Shown: positions 1 to 13,000 of the stretch, piece after piece
Position numbering within the stretch: position 1 is the stretch's first letter
Layout: every line of letters begins with the position of its first letter
NCBI GenBank assembly: GCA_028023455.1
Contig: JAQFVV010000013.1
Location: 15,948,258 to 16,012,257 of the forward strand
Reading direction: 5' to 3'
Length of the DNA stretch: 64,000 nucleotides
Source of the DNA: Epiperipatus broadwayi
Lineage: Eukaryota > Onychophora > Udeonychophora > Euonychophora > Peripatidae
Made by a program: the position numbers and the translations under genes
The notes under the pieces: generated by a model
The model's database searches: none
Told to the model about the DNA's origin: nothing
What the model saw: the letters and a program-made list of their open reading frames with translations, nothing else

Positions 1-1
1 A

Positions 2-1985
2 GGTAATGATGGAATTATAATTGATATATTAAAAGAAGCAGGTGAAGAAACAGAAAAAATATTAGCAAAGTTATATACCAAATGTCTAAATGATAAAGAT
101 GTACCGGATGATTGGAAGAATGCAATAATAATATTAATATTTAAAAAAGGTGATAAAGAAGATATTAGAAATTACAGACCTATCAGCCTTTTATCAGTTT
201 TATATAAAATTTTTACCAAGATAATTACAAGTCGACTACAGAGAACTTTGGATTTTCACCAACCAAGAGAACAAGCTGGATTTAAAAGTGGTTTTAGTAC
301 AGTAGATCATATTCAGGTATTGAGAGAAGTTATAGAAAGGACAAATGAATATGAGTTGTCATTATGTTTTGGATTTGTAGATTATGAAAAGGCATTTGAT
401 TCTATAAACATTTCTTCAGTGATTAAAGCATTGGATCATCAAGGTATAGATCCAGGATATTGTCATATTTTAAAGAATATTTATAAAAATGCAACAGCAA
501 CAAAAGAAAACAACAAAACAAAAACAACCCTATATAGTAGGCATGGAACAAGAGCAACAAGGAGCAAGGTGGCATAAAAAAAAAAAAAAAAACAAAGTGA
601 GAAAAGAGAAAAGGGGGGTGGAGGGGAAGAAAGAAGGGAAAAATCAGAGAAGAAAAACTAGTTGGGGATATTGGATGAGAGAAGATAGGGAAGAAACGAT
701 TGATTGTCTGTAAAAATATAGGGGTGAAGAAAAAAAGAAAGAGAAGGAATGTGATGTTGGGAACAACTGCAATAGGATAAGGGATGGTGAAAGAGAAAAC
801 AAAATGTAGGGGGAAGAAAATGAATAAAGATAGGGATGAAAAAAATAGTGTCAATCATCTAAGTTTGAGAAAAGAGAAAAGGGGGGTGGAGGGTGATAGA
901 TCCAAGATCTAGGGAGTTCAAAAGGTACGATGAAGACAAAAAACAGTTGGGGATATGGAGAGAGAAAAGATAGAAATGACATTGATTGAGACAAGAGATA
1001 CAAGAAGTGTGTTTGTGAACAATTAGATTACATAATGATACTGGGAAAGTCAACATTGAGAAAGGTGTAAGACAAGGTGACTCCATATCTCCAAAACTTT
1101 TTACAGCAGTGCTGCAAGAAGTATTTTGTGGCTTAAAATGGGAAATTAAAGGAGTGAAAGTAAATGGAGATTATTTAAGTCATTTAGATTTCGCAGATGA
1201 TGTAGTTGTTTTTGCAAATAATGCTTCGGAGCTGCAGGAAATGTTTCAGGAGTTATCAGATGAAAGTAGGAAAGTAGGACTAAAGATAAATGTTAAAAAG
1301 ACTAAAGTAATGTTTAATCGATTTGCTCAAAATATGAAAATAAAGATTGATTATGGTGAATTAGAAGAGGTTAAGAGTTACAAATACCTTGGTCAGATTA
1401 TTAATACAGATGGAAACATAATGGAGGAAATTAATCATAGAATTAAACTTGATTGGAGTGCTTTTGGTAGAAATACCTTGATATTAAAAGGAAATATGCC
1501 TATGTGTTTGAAAAGAAAGGTTTTTAACAAATGTGCTTTACCAGTTCTTACTTATGGATCTGAGACTTGGACACTTAATAGAAGATCAATACAGAGACTT
1601 CAGACCACTCAAAGAAGTATGGAGAGATGTATGTTGGGAGTAACAAGAAGAGATCGAAAACGCAATGTATGGGTAAGAGAACAAACAGGTGTTACTGACC
1701 TCATTGAAAAAATTAAAAGATTGAAGTGGAGTTGGGCTGGACATATTGCTAGAAGAGATGATAATAGATGGACAATTGAAATTTTAAACTGGATGCCAAG
1801 AGATTGTAAAAGACCCAGAAGGAGACCACATATAAGATGGATGGATGAAATAAGAAAATGTGTAGGGGTGATGTGGAGAAGAGAAGCTAAAGATCGGAGA
1901 AGATGGATTAAACTTGGAGAGACCTTCATCCTGCAGTGGATTGATAATGGTTGATAATGATGATGATCCATTGGGAAAAAAACAA
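2..1985 (+). mobile_element. RTE-type non-LTR retrotransposon, 5' truncated by window, disrupted RT
   Basis: The first reading frame (2 to about 490) gives finger/palm RT sequence: [19 protein letters not shown], then [15 protein letters not shown], then motif [11 protein letters not shown] with its catalytic Asp. After an insert the frame resumes near 1023 with RLHNDTGKVNIEKGVRQGDS (motif B), then FADDVVVF (motif C) and the C-terminal region YGSETWTLNRRSIQRLQ, KLKWSWAGHIARRDDNRW-like and RRRPHIRWMDEIRK, ending at a stop at 1954. The end is followed by TGATAATGATGATGAT, the short-repeat tail seen in RTE elements. Endonuclease and 5' parts lie outside the window. The element is antisense to CAD inside an intron. 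Confidence 0.88.
494..1020 (+). other. Purine-rich insert inside the RTE reverse transcriptase
   Basis: RT homology stops after [10 protein letters not shown] and resumes about 520 bp later, between motifs A and B. The insert is strongly biased to A and G on the plus strand. It contains an imperfect direct duplication about 270 bp apart: GAGAAAAGAGAAAAGGGGGG near 597 and again near 867, each followed by a similar GTTGGGGATAT segment near 661 and 949. No coding sense is seen. The long minus-strand open frame here is a low-complexity Phe/Leu/Ser shadow. Exact edges are uncertain. Confidence 0.7.
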
Positions 1986-2670
1986 AACTGGGTGAGTGTG
2001 TCTACTGACAAAACTAATAGATTGTATCTAGAGGTAGTCTTAAAAAAATTCATACAAAATCAGACAATTCATCATCGAAAGGATCAACTGATGATAATAG
2101 AGTGAATGCTTTCCTTCTTCATTATAGTAGAACTCATTAAGTCTTTTTGCTAATTAATATTGCTAAAACAGACGAGTAAAAAAAAAAAGCATTCATCACA
2201 TTCTTAAAACTCAGATAGTATTCATATAGACTATATTCCTATAAAAATTAAATGAAAATGATCTTGACCAACAGAGAGGCTATGCAATAATATGTTTGGA
2301 ATGACAATTTTCTATTCTACTATTTTGTATATCCAAGTCATTATTTTTTAATTAAAAAAAAAAAACCCCAATTATCTCAATGAAATCCCTATTGGTAACT
2401 GATTTCAAGAAATGAAAAATTATGTATCTGATGGAATTGTGTAACATTTTTCCTATGACGCTTAATTTACAATATATCTTGCACTTTCACATAGCGTAGA
2501 CTATAGTAACATTGAAAACTGTAGAGTCTGGCATATATTTTTTACATAGTAAAATTTATTAAAACATAAATTTTATTAACTATACTACTCTTGTTTGTTT
2601 GAATTCCTATATAAGACAAATAAATATGTGCAAATGTGCTTTTTATCCTTAGATGATATAATTGACTTAC

Positions 2671-2853
2671 TTTATAATTTCCAATACTTAAAAGAATCTT
2701 CTTTAAAGGAATATGAAAACCAGTACTAAGCATGGATTTCAAATATGCCTCAAAACGATTTTCTCCAAAACATGCAACTTCTCCTGTGCTAGCCATTTCT
2801 ACACCCAAGGTGACATCTGCTCCAGCTAATCGGGAAAAAGAAAACTGAGGAAC
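2671..2853 (-). CDS. CAD: CAD exon 16: end of CPSase half B
   Basis: 61 codons, phase 0. [20 protein letters not shown], then [20 protein letters not shown], then [20 protein letters not shown] and Lys. This closes the second synthetase half just before the allosteric MGS domain, whose exon is not found between 1 and 2670 and must lie further left. The donor is GTAAGT. Confidence 0.94.
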
Positions 2854-3286
2854 CTAAAAAATATAACAGTAATTGCTTAAATAATTCTATATAGTTTTTT
2901 AAAAATGTGTAACAGTTTTTACAAAATTGAAATACTAAAGAAAACATATAATAAAAATAATTATTTTAATGCTAATAATCATTACTTTGCAAAAATTATT
3001 CTTTAATAGAGATTGTTTCAATCCAGATTACAATAAATAAACAGAATAATTTTTTTTGTTAAGTTTAAAGTTCTTAATGAATACGATTTTATAACAATTC
3101 ACTATTTTTTCTGCATTAATTTCAAACAACCATTCTTAATTATAACTCGTTTAATGCTATCAATTGCTTAACATAAGATTAAATACAGGTAGTCCCCTAG
3201 TTACGAACTTAATTTGTTCCTGACGTGTGTTTGGAAGTTGAAATTGTTTGAAAGTAGAGGTATGTAAAAAAAATATCAAAAAGATT

Positions 3287-3714
3287 TTATTGATTAGTAT
3301 CTGAAGTTTTGTTTACAAATTTATCAAGAGTTAATTGAATTGTATTCTTTTTCTTCTCTTGACAAAGAATTCTAGAACATTCTGTGTCTTTTTCTATTGT
3401 CCTTCGTACACGAGATATATGCTCTGCATTGGGATCAGATTCTTCCATGATGGTCAAAAATTTGTCAAGATGCATGAAGGCTTCATTCATATTCTTGATT
3501 ATCAAATTATTAACAATAAGTTCATTATCAGATTCTTCTTCAATTTGTATTTCATTCATCTCTTGTAGTTTAATCAAGTCTTCATTTGACAGAGATTCTG
3601 AGTGAGATTGCATTAATTCATCAATATCTTCATCAGTGACATTGCTTGCTACAAATTCAACAGCAGAGTCTTCTTTTTAATTCTTTCTTCCAATCTTCAT
3701 GCAAACTAAGAGCT
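3287..3714 (-). pseudogene. Tigger-like transposase C-terminal tail
   Basis: After a short piece ending HEDWKKELK and a frameshift, an open frame reads SAVEFVASNVTDEDIDELMQ, then SNEDLIKLQEMNEI, MNEAFMHLDKFLTIMEESDP, and finally QEKKKNTIQLTLDKFVNK. This follows the acidic tail and TxLDxFFxK-type ending of Tigger transposases. It directly adjoins the N-terminal fragment, so the middle of the protein, including the catalytic aspartates, has been lost. Confidence 0.78.
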
Positions 3715-4062
3715 TTAGCTTGAATATTGATAAGTCATTGGGATGCCTTTTTGATGTTGATTTGCAATCCATAAAGCCAAAGATTTCTCCATTTCATCCA
3801 TTACTCTGCCATGTCTTTTTGAAACAATCTTTGAAGAAATATTTCCACAATTTTTAACATATTTCTTAATTTTGTTCTTGTTTTTCACAATTGTATATAT
3901 TGTTGATCGGTTTAAATTACACGAACATGCGATTGAAGCAAAAGACTCACCATTTTCAGAACGTCTAATTATATCCATTTTTGTCTTGACCGTTTGAGGT
4001 TTACTAGACCTTGATTTCTAATTTTGGTTGTATCAACGTTGCTTTTTTTTTGTTTCTTACTC
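3715..4062 (-). pseudogene. Tigger-like transposase N-terminus (CENP-B type DNA-binding HTH)
   Basis: The main open frame (3978 to 3715) reads MDIIRRSENGESFASIACSC, then NLNRSTIYTIVKNKNKIKKY, then VMDEMEKSLALWIANQHQKG. This is the psq/CENP-B helix-turn-helix pair that binds transposon ends in pogo/Tigger transposases. Sequence upstream to 4062 (SSKPQTVKTK and a start MSKKQKK in another frame) belongs to the same protein but is frameshifted. The DDE catalytic domain is absent. Confidence 0.8.
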
Positions 4063-6483
4063 ATGTTTTTAATTAATAAGAATGAAAAAAAATTCAACCA
4101 AAACAGAAATATATATAATGTATATGTAACATTATCGTGCCCAAACTACTTTTAAAAACAAGCGCTAATCAAGACGATTCTGTTGTAGACGGTCTGTGAC
4201 GATACTAAAAATAAAAGTAATTAATATCAGAGAGATGGGAAGATTTATTATATTTTATATAAGTAATTATTGTTCTCTAAAATATACTTTTAATTATTTT
4301 CTAAATTCCAAAGTTTATCTTTCTTTAGAAAAACTTCAATTACGAATGTATGTAAATAGATTTTTTTATCAGATACTGTAAATTGTAGCATTATTTACTA
4401 AAAGGAATTTTTTAATAATTAAAGTACTAAAATACTCTACAACTTTGAATACCCATTTCTTTCTACAATACAACGCACTAATTATACATGAAAGTATGTG
4501 CATAGATAAAGATCTAAATAGTTCAAAAGCGATTATGTAATAGCGAAATGTTTATAATTCGAGTGTTCGTAACTAGAGGACTGCCTGTATATATAACTAA
4601 TTATTTATTAATCTGGTGCAATGTTTTATTTGTAATAGTTATAAGGGAATTAGCCCGACACATGCGTTGTATAAATTTACAAACCCAGAGGAATACACTC
4701 ACTTGGTAAAGAAAAGATGAGAGTCTTTGAAAAAATAAGAATGAATCCAACTTATTTCACAAACCAAACACAAAAAAAATCAGTTGTGAAATCAAAAATT
4801 TTAATAATGGCAATTATTATTATTATTATTTTTTACCCAAAGATAACACCATCTTTACTAAATTTCAAACTTGCCTAATTCATTAAAATCACTCACTTAA
4901 TTAAAATTTCAATCCTATTGTTTAATTAGAATTAAAAACCACTATTATCTTTCACATATGATTATCAATATTTATTCATTTTTTTAAAATATGACTTCCT
5001 TCAAACAAGCTAATCTGACTAAATTTTGCTTAAAAAACCAACCATTTTAATTTTTTTTCCTAGAATTGCTAAAAATTCTCAATAAAATAACAGTTAAAAA
5101 TTAATTTTTCAAGAATTAGTGAAATCTTTCTTGAGTTTATGGTAAACATTATGGTTATGGTAAAATCTAGAAAATGTTAGAAACAGTTCTTAACCTGTTG
5201 TCTATGGACTTCTGGGTGTGATATTCTGACAAGATTCCATGAAAACACAAAAGAAATATAAACTTTTACTGTTAAAATCAGAAATAAAGAATGAATAAAC
5301 AAAAAAAAAAGGAAATAAATGAAATTTTTAATTTTCATTGCTTGTTGTGCAAAATTTATTTTTATCAAAATATAATTTTCATTAAAACAAATAAAAGTAA
5401 AATTCAGTTATAAAAATAATTGTTTGATAGCAAAAATATGCATAAAAACTTGAAAGTGAACATGTGATAGATCTGAAAATATGCTTTTTGAAATGAGCTT
5501 ATTTTCACATTGCTAAATATTTAAATGAGACTGCATTATGAAAAGATTGAAAAAATAATTTGTTTTTATGTTTAATGCTTAGAATAATCATTTTGCTTTC
5601 ATTTTATAATTTAAATCATTAAAACCAATAATAAAAATTATTAAGTTTTAGAACTCATTTTGCCATCTGGTGAAAGCTTTGGAAATAGCAGGTATTAATA
5701 AAATACAAAACTGTACCTATAATTATTTAATAATGATTAAAATAATATTAAAAGTTTAGTTAAATTCATAAAAACATTAATAACTAACAAAATGTACAAT
5801 ATTAATCTGATTATTAAGGTGGCTATTAATTAAAAAAATAACAAGTGAACAAATTTAGCGCAGCTCTGCAAAAAAATATTTATTTCAAAAATGAAAAAAA
5901 TTATAACCTCAACCATGTAAAACATGATAATGAAAGACTATCAGTTCAAAAAGTAGAAAATATCAATGTGTAAAATGAACTTGAACTCCATTATGTGCAT
6001 TCACTAAAAATTAGAAACATACCAAGAATAGAAACAAAATTAAATATACAGTATTTTGGGTTTACACCACAAAGGTTTTTTCTAGTTTGAGTGTCCATAA
6101 TTAACTATGAAATCAAATTGAAAATATCACAATATATATAAAAAAGACCCTTCAATTTTTATATTCTCTCTAGTCTAGGTTTTGGTTGAATTCCAAAGGT
6201 TAATATTATTTAAGTGTGTATATTTTTTTTCTCAAAAACATCTACACAATAAAAAATTATTACCAAATAAATAATACTAGAACATTCAGTTAAAAAAAAA
6301 AAAGATGTAGAGTAATACTAATGCAAAGTTTCAGTGGATAAGTAGAAATCAAGTTTACTAACATTCCCTCACTCCAAAACATTTTATATACCACAACAAA
6401 CTCATCCACTTCTTGCTTCATATTTCTAATTATTTTTTCCATCCTGATTTATTTTTTTCCTTCTACTCTATTTAATAAAAATT

Positions 6484-6760
6484 GTTTAGTTGATTCCATC
6501 AATCTAACCTCATATCTCCGACATCATTATAAAGATCTAAACAAAAAAAAAACATAAAATCTCTATCCTCTTTCACTCTCTTTATTTTTAAATTTCTCTC
6601 ATTTCCCATTTTATTTTGCTTTTCTTTCAATATTCTACACTCCAAAAATAAATGTTCAATACTTTCTTTCCCATCTCCATACATATAAATTATATCTACA
6701 ATCCAAATCCATATTCCATTTTTGTCTTCTTTCTCTGGTATCTAAAGCTTCTGGCCTGCA
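6484..6760 (-). pseudogene. LINE C-terminal zinc-finger fragment
   Basis: The minus-strand frame has MYGDGKESIEHLFLECRILK, then DRDFMFFFCLDLYND. The ESIEHLFLEC run is the His/Cys half of the C-x2-C...H...C knuckle at the C-terminus of many non-LTR retrotransposons. The first Cys pair is decayed (YMYG where CxxC is expected). It is too short and broken to place in a clade. Confidence 0.6.
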
Positions 6761-9369
6761 TCAAATAATAAGATCCCTTTAGTATAGTGCCATGACATTT
6801 TGACTTGGTCTGTAAATTTTCAAAGATTACGCAAATACGATAGCTGTTAAAGGGCGCCATCAAGCACTAGTAGCTTGGAACCAGATTGTTTCCACAATCA
6901 CAGTTGATTATTTATTTACGAATGGCAATCACTAAATGCAATTTATAAAATAATTTATATTGGACTTAAATTCTATAAGATAAATATCATACTTAACTAG
7001 ATAAATAAAATCAAACAGACACTTGACCAATGTTGAAATATTTATTACACTAGCTTTCTTTTTTCCTTCCTCTCGCATTTATTTAACTGAATCATCCTGA
7101 TCTATTTCTTACTAATCCAGATTTAACAAATCGTTCTCAAAGAAACATGCGCCGTACTTTGTCCAAAAGTATAGAAAATTACTAATAATTATAGTATATA
7201 CATACTATGAGTGAATTCAAAGGCGACTTACTATAAGAGCGTGCTTGTTAGCAGTGTTCAAACCCCCTCTTGCAAATGTTAAACCCTATATCTATTCCCT
7301 TAGATCAAGTATACAATTTTATGTAAATACACCCTACCCGTATAATAATAATGGGTAAAAAAAAATTAAGGTTAATTAATAAAATAAAACATATATATAT
7401 AAAGCTGGCTAATTTAAGTTATTAGAGTATATGTAATTAACAAATCTATAAAAAAAAACACTTTCTATTGTTGAAACTTATATCTGCTTGAAGTGAAAGC
7501 TTTTCCAAAATTCTATTACGTCATTATACAGCTTATATATATTAACATGCAAATGTTTCTGGTGATAAAAGAAAAAGTCGTTATTCTAATCGATCAGTGT
7601 ATTGGTCATGAGGGAGAAATATTTCAACCTTATGCTTGTCGTGGTTTCTCCTAGATTTTCCAGGTTAATCCAATTTCCTCAGCTAGCTCTACATGTTCTA
7701 TGCAAGGTCAGCATTTTCAATGGCAAATTCAGGTGGTAACAAAAAGAGATGTTCCCCAAAGGGGGAAGTTCTGAAACCTCTAGTCACTCAACATATTTTC
7801 TCCACTTTTTTATTTTTTTTAATTTTATACTGCAGGTTTTAAATTGTCGAAGAGTCAGAGCTGAAACAAAACCAACAGACTAGTCACTAACTTCGGCAAA
7901 ATTCCAATTAATTAATAAACAAAAGACAATCTCGTAATTTATAGTTTTTTAATGTTACTTATAATCCTGAGAAAACATTCCAAACTGGTGAGAGTAATAG
8001 ATAGCACAAAAATACTTCCACTATCAAAGTTTCAACAATAGAGCTAATTACAGAAAAATTCTATGCTGTTATATTTAAGAATTTCTAAGAATTAAAAATA
8101 AAACAAAAGACAAACTTTTATATATAAAAAATTTTTTGCAAGATCTTATGTTTTGTTTTTCTTTTTTTTTTTTTCGATTTAATTGATTTCAAAACTTTTA
8201 AAATTCAATTTCAAAAAGTAAGTTTTATTATTTATTTTTAGTATAAAAAATATGTTTTATTATAAAATAATATATACGCGATTTTAACAATATATATATG
8301 CGTATATATGTATGAATATGAGCTGACAGAAAAATACCAGCTCAGTATAATGATACATCCTTCTAAATTTTTTGTAATTTTTATTCTTATATAATTTTAA
8401 ACAATTTTTTAATTTATATTCGTAATCCATGCAAATAAAAAAGATATTTTGAAGTGCTCTTTATTAGAATCATTATGTAACAACAATAGAAAATGCTATA
8501 TAATTGGTTATCTATTATTATTTTATTATATTGTAAATGAAAGTACACCTAAATTATTAGATTTAAAATATGACAATCAATTAAATGAGTAAACTGAATG
8601 TAGAATATAATATTTAGGCATACATAAACAGATACATATATATATATATTAAATAAATTATATAATCTAAGTTTAAAGTATACAGCCAACAAATTAACAA
8701 AACTATATAGAATTAAATTCAATTCATGAACAATGAATTCATTTCTGCCAGCTGATTAATTTCGTAAATTGACCATAGATTTTACAATAACTTCTATATA
8801 CCAGAGTGGATTTTAAATAATCCGATATGTCCTTCCTTGTATCTTTACACAAATCTGCTTGAATTTAATTTCAAATCATTTTAACAATGTTGCAAACAAA
8901 CAATTATAATCAATAATTGCATTATTTACATTTGTGAATGGACTTTAATATTAAATGGCATCACAAATTTATTGGCTGAATAATTTAAATGTACATTATG
9001 TGATTTGTTTATTTAATTGCCAATTTACCATTGACATCTATTTAGCTAAATATGAAATTAAAAATTATTAAGTGTTACATACATGTTCATTTACAACACT
9101 CCTCAAAGACATTAACCATAATTCAAAAACTAGTGAAATTATAGTTAATCACAATGAGAGACATGGTGATTGATGAGGTTTTCCAAATTTAAAGATTATA
9201 ATCCTGAGACCTTTTCTTTCATTGGTTATTGTTATAATAACACCTGATGAGTCATAGTTTCAGTTGAACTAAATAGTTGATGTTTCACTTTTCTATATTA
9301 TATATTTGAAAGATATAATAGTTATTTAATATAATAACTTATTATTATATTTATGTATATCAATCTTAC

Positions 9370-9537
9370 CTTCACTCCAACTTTATCCTTTCTTTGTAAA
9401 ACATCCACAGGTTCAGGTGTCTTTCCAACAATTATTTGAGTAGCCATAGCAACAAAATTATGATCCAGTGTTTTGGAGACAAATGGAAAAGAACGAGAAA
9501 CTCTAAGATTACATTCAATCACTTTGAGTTGGTTATC
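9370..9537 (-). CDS. CAD: CAD exon 15: CPSase half B, second metal site
   Basis: 56 codons, phase 0. [20 protein letters not shown] carries the Glu and Asn metal ligands (ECN) of the second ATP site. The next residues are [14 protein letters not shown], where CAD normally has SKTLG followed by Val-Asp, so a very conserved Gly is Asp here. It ends KDKVGVK. The reading frame and both splice sites are intact. Confidence 0.93.
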
Positions 9538-9620
9538 CTATTCATAAAGGAACAGTAAAGTTTTTAATACTGTATTTTTTCATATCATAAATATTAATAA
9601 ATGAAAAATTAAAATCTTAC

Positions 9621-9839
9621 TTTAGCAATAAGCTGTATATTGTATGGTCCATTAACCTGCAATTCCCTTCCAACCGCTTGACATATTCCTTTGATTTTCG
9701 ATAATGTTTCATCATTAAGATCTTGGGGCGGCGTTACGAGTGTGGCATCTCCTGAGTGTACACCAGCATTTTCAACATGTTCAGAAACTGCCATACACAC
9801 CAATTCACCATCAGAGGCAACTGCATCAATATCAATTTC
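9621..9839 (-). CDS. CAD: CAD exon 14: CPSase half B, ATP-grasp
   Basis: 73 codons, phase 0. [20 protein letters not shown], then [20 protein letters not shown], then [26 protein letters not shown] is the half-B loop equivalent to GIHTGES, and the Gln of YNIQLIAK is a conserved metal/ATP-site position. The acceptor is TATTACAG and the donor GTAAGA. Confidence 0.94.
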
Positions 9840-9907
9840 CTGTAATAAAACAATACGATATAGAATTTGCATTAAAATAGCTATAAAAATTTAAAAACTT
9901 TACTTAC

Positions 9908-10090
9908 TTTTGCTTCTAAAATGAATTTAGAAATGACAACTGGATATTCCTTACTGACTGCTGATGCTTCACTTAAATAAGCTTCTAAACTATGATGAGA
10001 ATGTGCAACATTCATGGCAGCACCACTCAATACATATGATGGACGGACAAGACATGGGTAACCAACTTCTTCACAAAATCTTTTAACAGC
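9908..10090 (-). CDS. CAD: CAD exon 13: CPSase half B, ATP-grasp
   Basis: 61 codons, phase 0. [20 protein letters not shown] is the second ATP-binding lid, with the nucleotide-contacting Arg. It continues [14 protein letters not shown]. The donor is GTAAGT. Only 68 bp separate it from exon 14, the shortest intron in the window. Confidence 0.94.
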
Positions 10091-13000
10091 CTAAATTAAA
10101 TACACCCACAAAAAAAAAAAAAGTTGCAAGTTATAAAATCTATATAATCAAATGCTGTAATTATAAAAACATTATTAATATAATCATACAAATATCTGCT
10201 TTACAAAAGTTTTCTTCAGAAAAACAGTAATGTGCAGACAAGTGATTTTTTAAATATTGTTTATATATTGTGCCCTTTTCTATAGGTCAGTAATAGTTCA
10301 TAACAGTCAATTACTAAAAATTTTAAATTTTAGAATATGTTCTTTTGATTTATTAATTATAATTTGTCAAGTATATCTTTAAAGTACAATTTGAGGCTAA
10401 AGCAAATACGTAGTATATAAAATTATAGCGAATTATTTAAAAATAGTTATATAAAGCTTTAAATATTGTTTCATATGGTTGTAAAAGCTGGCCATATTAA
10501 AGAACACAGCTATAAATAATTAAAAGTATATTTAATAAGCTCAATTTTAATAGTCTTAAACGTATAGATAAATAAATGTTATACAGTATTTAAATTTATA
10601 AACTATGTTTAATAATCAAAATTAATATAATATATTTTAAAAATGGACTTTATGATGGTGAAAATTATATCTAGTTCTATATTTTCTAAATTGTTCTTCC
10701 AAATTTTATAATTATATTATATAATATAATAAGTGTATCAATTTTATTAGTCTAGGCAGAGAAATAGATTAAAAATCGTCTGTCAAAGTTATTGATCATG
10801 TGACTTGTATATTATATACGTTCACACACACGCTTGTTTGAGTTAATAATAAAGTTTAAAATATTTTGAAATTGCAGTATAGAATTGGATGGAATTGTCA
10901 CCTAGCATAAAATAATAATAAATATTAAGTTAACTATTGTATGTAATGTTTTAAGTAATGTAATAAAGACGAATACAGATATAATAAAAATTAAATATTT
11001 TGTTTAAATAAAAATAGATAAATGGAATAAGTTACTAAGGTTATTTTAAAAGTTATTTTAAATGTTTAAATAATTTTAATAAAATAATAATTGATTCAAA
11101 AGTAATATTTTAAATAATATTTTAAGTTCATTACGTCATAATTTCTAATTTTGAAATTTAATTCTACTATAAACTAAAAATATGTAAATTTGTTCTCAAG
11201 CTAAAGTGAGAATTAACCAATAGGATAAGGTATTCTTACAGACTATAAATATGAATTGCACGGGGGTATAAGGGGAGATTAATAATGTATTGAAACCAGA
11301 GAAAGGTAAATTATAACTATCAAAAAGATAGTATATATTTAAAAATTTTTATTTTAGTCAATTTTTTTTTTAGTACTTTCTTATCGTTTTATTTGCAAAA
11401 AACTAATTGATAATTTTTAAGAGTATTTTTGCAAAAGAGGGTGTTAAAAAAATAATATATTTTAGAAACTTTGTGGAGATGATTTTCTAATTTTTTAAAA
11501 GTTACTTGCCAGTCATATTTTATCTAAAAATTTAACCTAAACTTCGCAATAAGAGATGGATATACTACGAAATAAAATGGATAGAAATTGTAATACGGTA
11601 AAAATGTTTGGAATATTTATTGATACAGCTTTATTAATATTTCATTGAAGAACTGTTCTGGTACATAAAAAACCACAGCTCGGACATTATACGGAGTCTA
11701 AAAAAAAAAAAATGTATTGAAACGTATTATTTATAAGTTTATCCAAGATTTGTTTTTTAAATAGTAATAAGACAATTATATTTCATGAATTATTTTATAT
11801 AATATGATATTCAAAGGAGTAAAATGTTATATCCTTTCTGAAGGTAACATTTTTTTTTATTTTTAAAAGAGATTTATAAAAAATACCAAACGAAAGTTTA
11901 AATGTATCAAGAAGGAAACATATATAAAAAAGTGAACACATAGTTGAATAAAAGATGGATCCATGGAAATACAAATAGTACTTAAAAGTTTATCGAATAT
12001 TTTTTCAAAGTTAAATTAGATGGATTGATGCATCGGATACGCAGAGAATATTGGTAGGGAAGATTAAGAAGCTTCGTGGGAATAATTCTTTAATATTATG
12101 ATTTAATAATTATCGTCCTAAATACTAAAACCAAGGATTATTTCTATAAATTTTACTAAATGGATTAATAATTATTTTTATTTTAAACTTTAACATGCTT
12201 GGAGGAGAACATTTTTAAAAACTCTAGAGAAAATAATAAGCATTTTGGACTTATCAGGAACTATCGTCAAGAAAATATGTAATTATAGTTTTGATTCCTT
12301 TTATTTTGTTAACCTAGTTTAAATCTAAATTTTTATATAAGATTAGGAAAAACATAAAAACATTAATTTATTAATATTAAAATTTTATAATATAACAATC
12401 TAATAATTTAGCTAAAAATATTTTAATATAAAGTGTATGGGTGTGAATTTTTTTTTTATATCTGCAATGCTCAAGTGGATAAAGAAAAGCCTACTGAACA
12501 CGATGACTAGATAAAGGTTATTGGTAATAATAATAACTATTGATAATTTATAATGTATGTTTTTTTTTTGTTTTCTTTAGATCATCCATAAATTGGAAGA
12601 ATGAAGTGTAAAAGTTTTTTTACTTATATGTACCGCATTTCATACAACATTTTAAAAAACATTATGAGATAGGATTGATTTGAAAATATGCATACGACAA
12701 TTATTATTATTTTTTTTATTAGTGATATAATCCAACATAACAAATAATTATGTGATTCTTTTAAAATTTTCATGTTGGGATATTCAAATATTATCTAAGT
12801 AGATTGTATATGATTAGACATATAGAATAATGAAGTAAGCAGACTTTTCTTGTGGAACAGCTAGATTGTTTAACTATTAATGAATTTTATTTATTGTTTT
12901 GTAAATGCAGATAGTTATTTATCAATGTAAGATGTGGAAAATCTTGAGAAATAATGTTGAGATAGTGGCTTGGAAGTACTTAGTGAACAGGAAACCAAGA

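Larger units (their letters stand above)
3186..4587 (-). mobile_element. Tigger/pogo-like DNA transposon, internally deleted, both TIRs present
   Basis: The left end CAGGTAGTCCCCTAGTTACG (3186 on) and the reverse complement of the right end CAGGCAGTCCTCTAGTTACG (ending 4587) match at 21 of 23 positions over the full TIR. They are flanked by TA on both sides (3184-3185 and 4588-4589), the target duplication of the Tc1/mariner/pogo superfamily. The inside carries pieces of a Tigger-like transposase on the minus strand. The 1402-bp length and missing catalytic core show a non-autonomous derivative. Confidence 0.87.
2854..9369 (-). other. CAD intron 15 (6.5 kb)
   Basis: It holds the Tigger-like element (3186-4587) and a LINE tail (6484-6760). 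The remainder (4590-6480 and 6760-9369) is A/T-rich sequence with T/A runs and short AT microsatellites. I see no further gene in it. Confidence 0.6.

Noticed and set aside
423-854. 143-codon minus-strand open frame
   Set aside because: Low-complexity Phe/Leu/Pro/Ser translation of the purine-rich insert's complement; no gene-like features.
9691-9894. Plus-strand frame of 67 codons
   Set aside because: Shadow of CAD exon 14 on the opposite strand.
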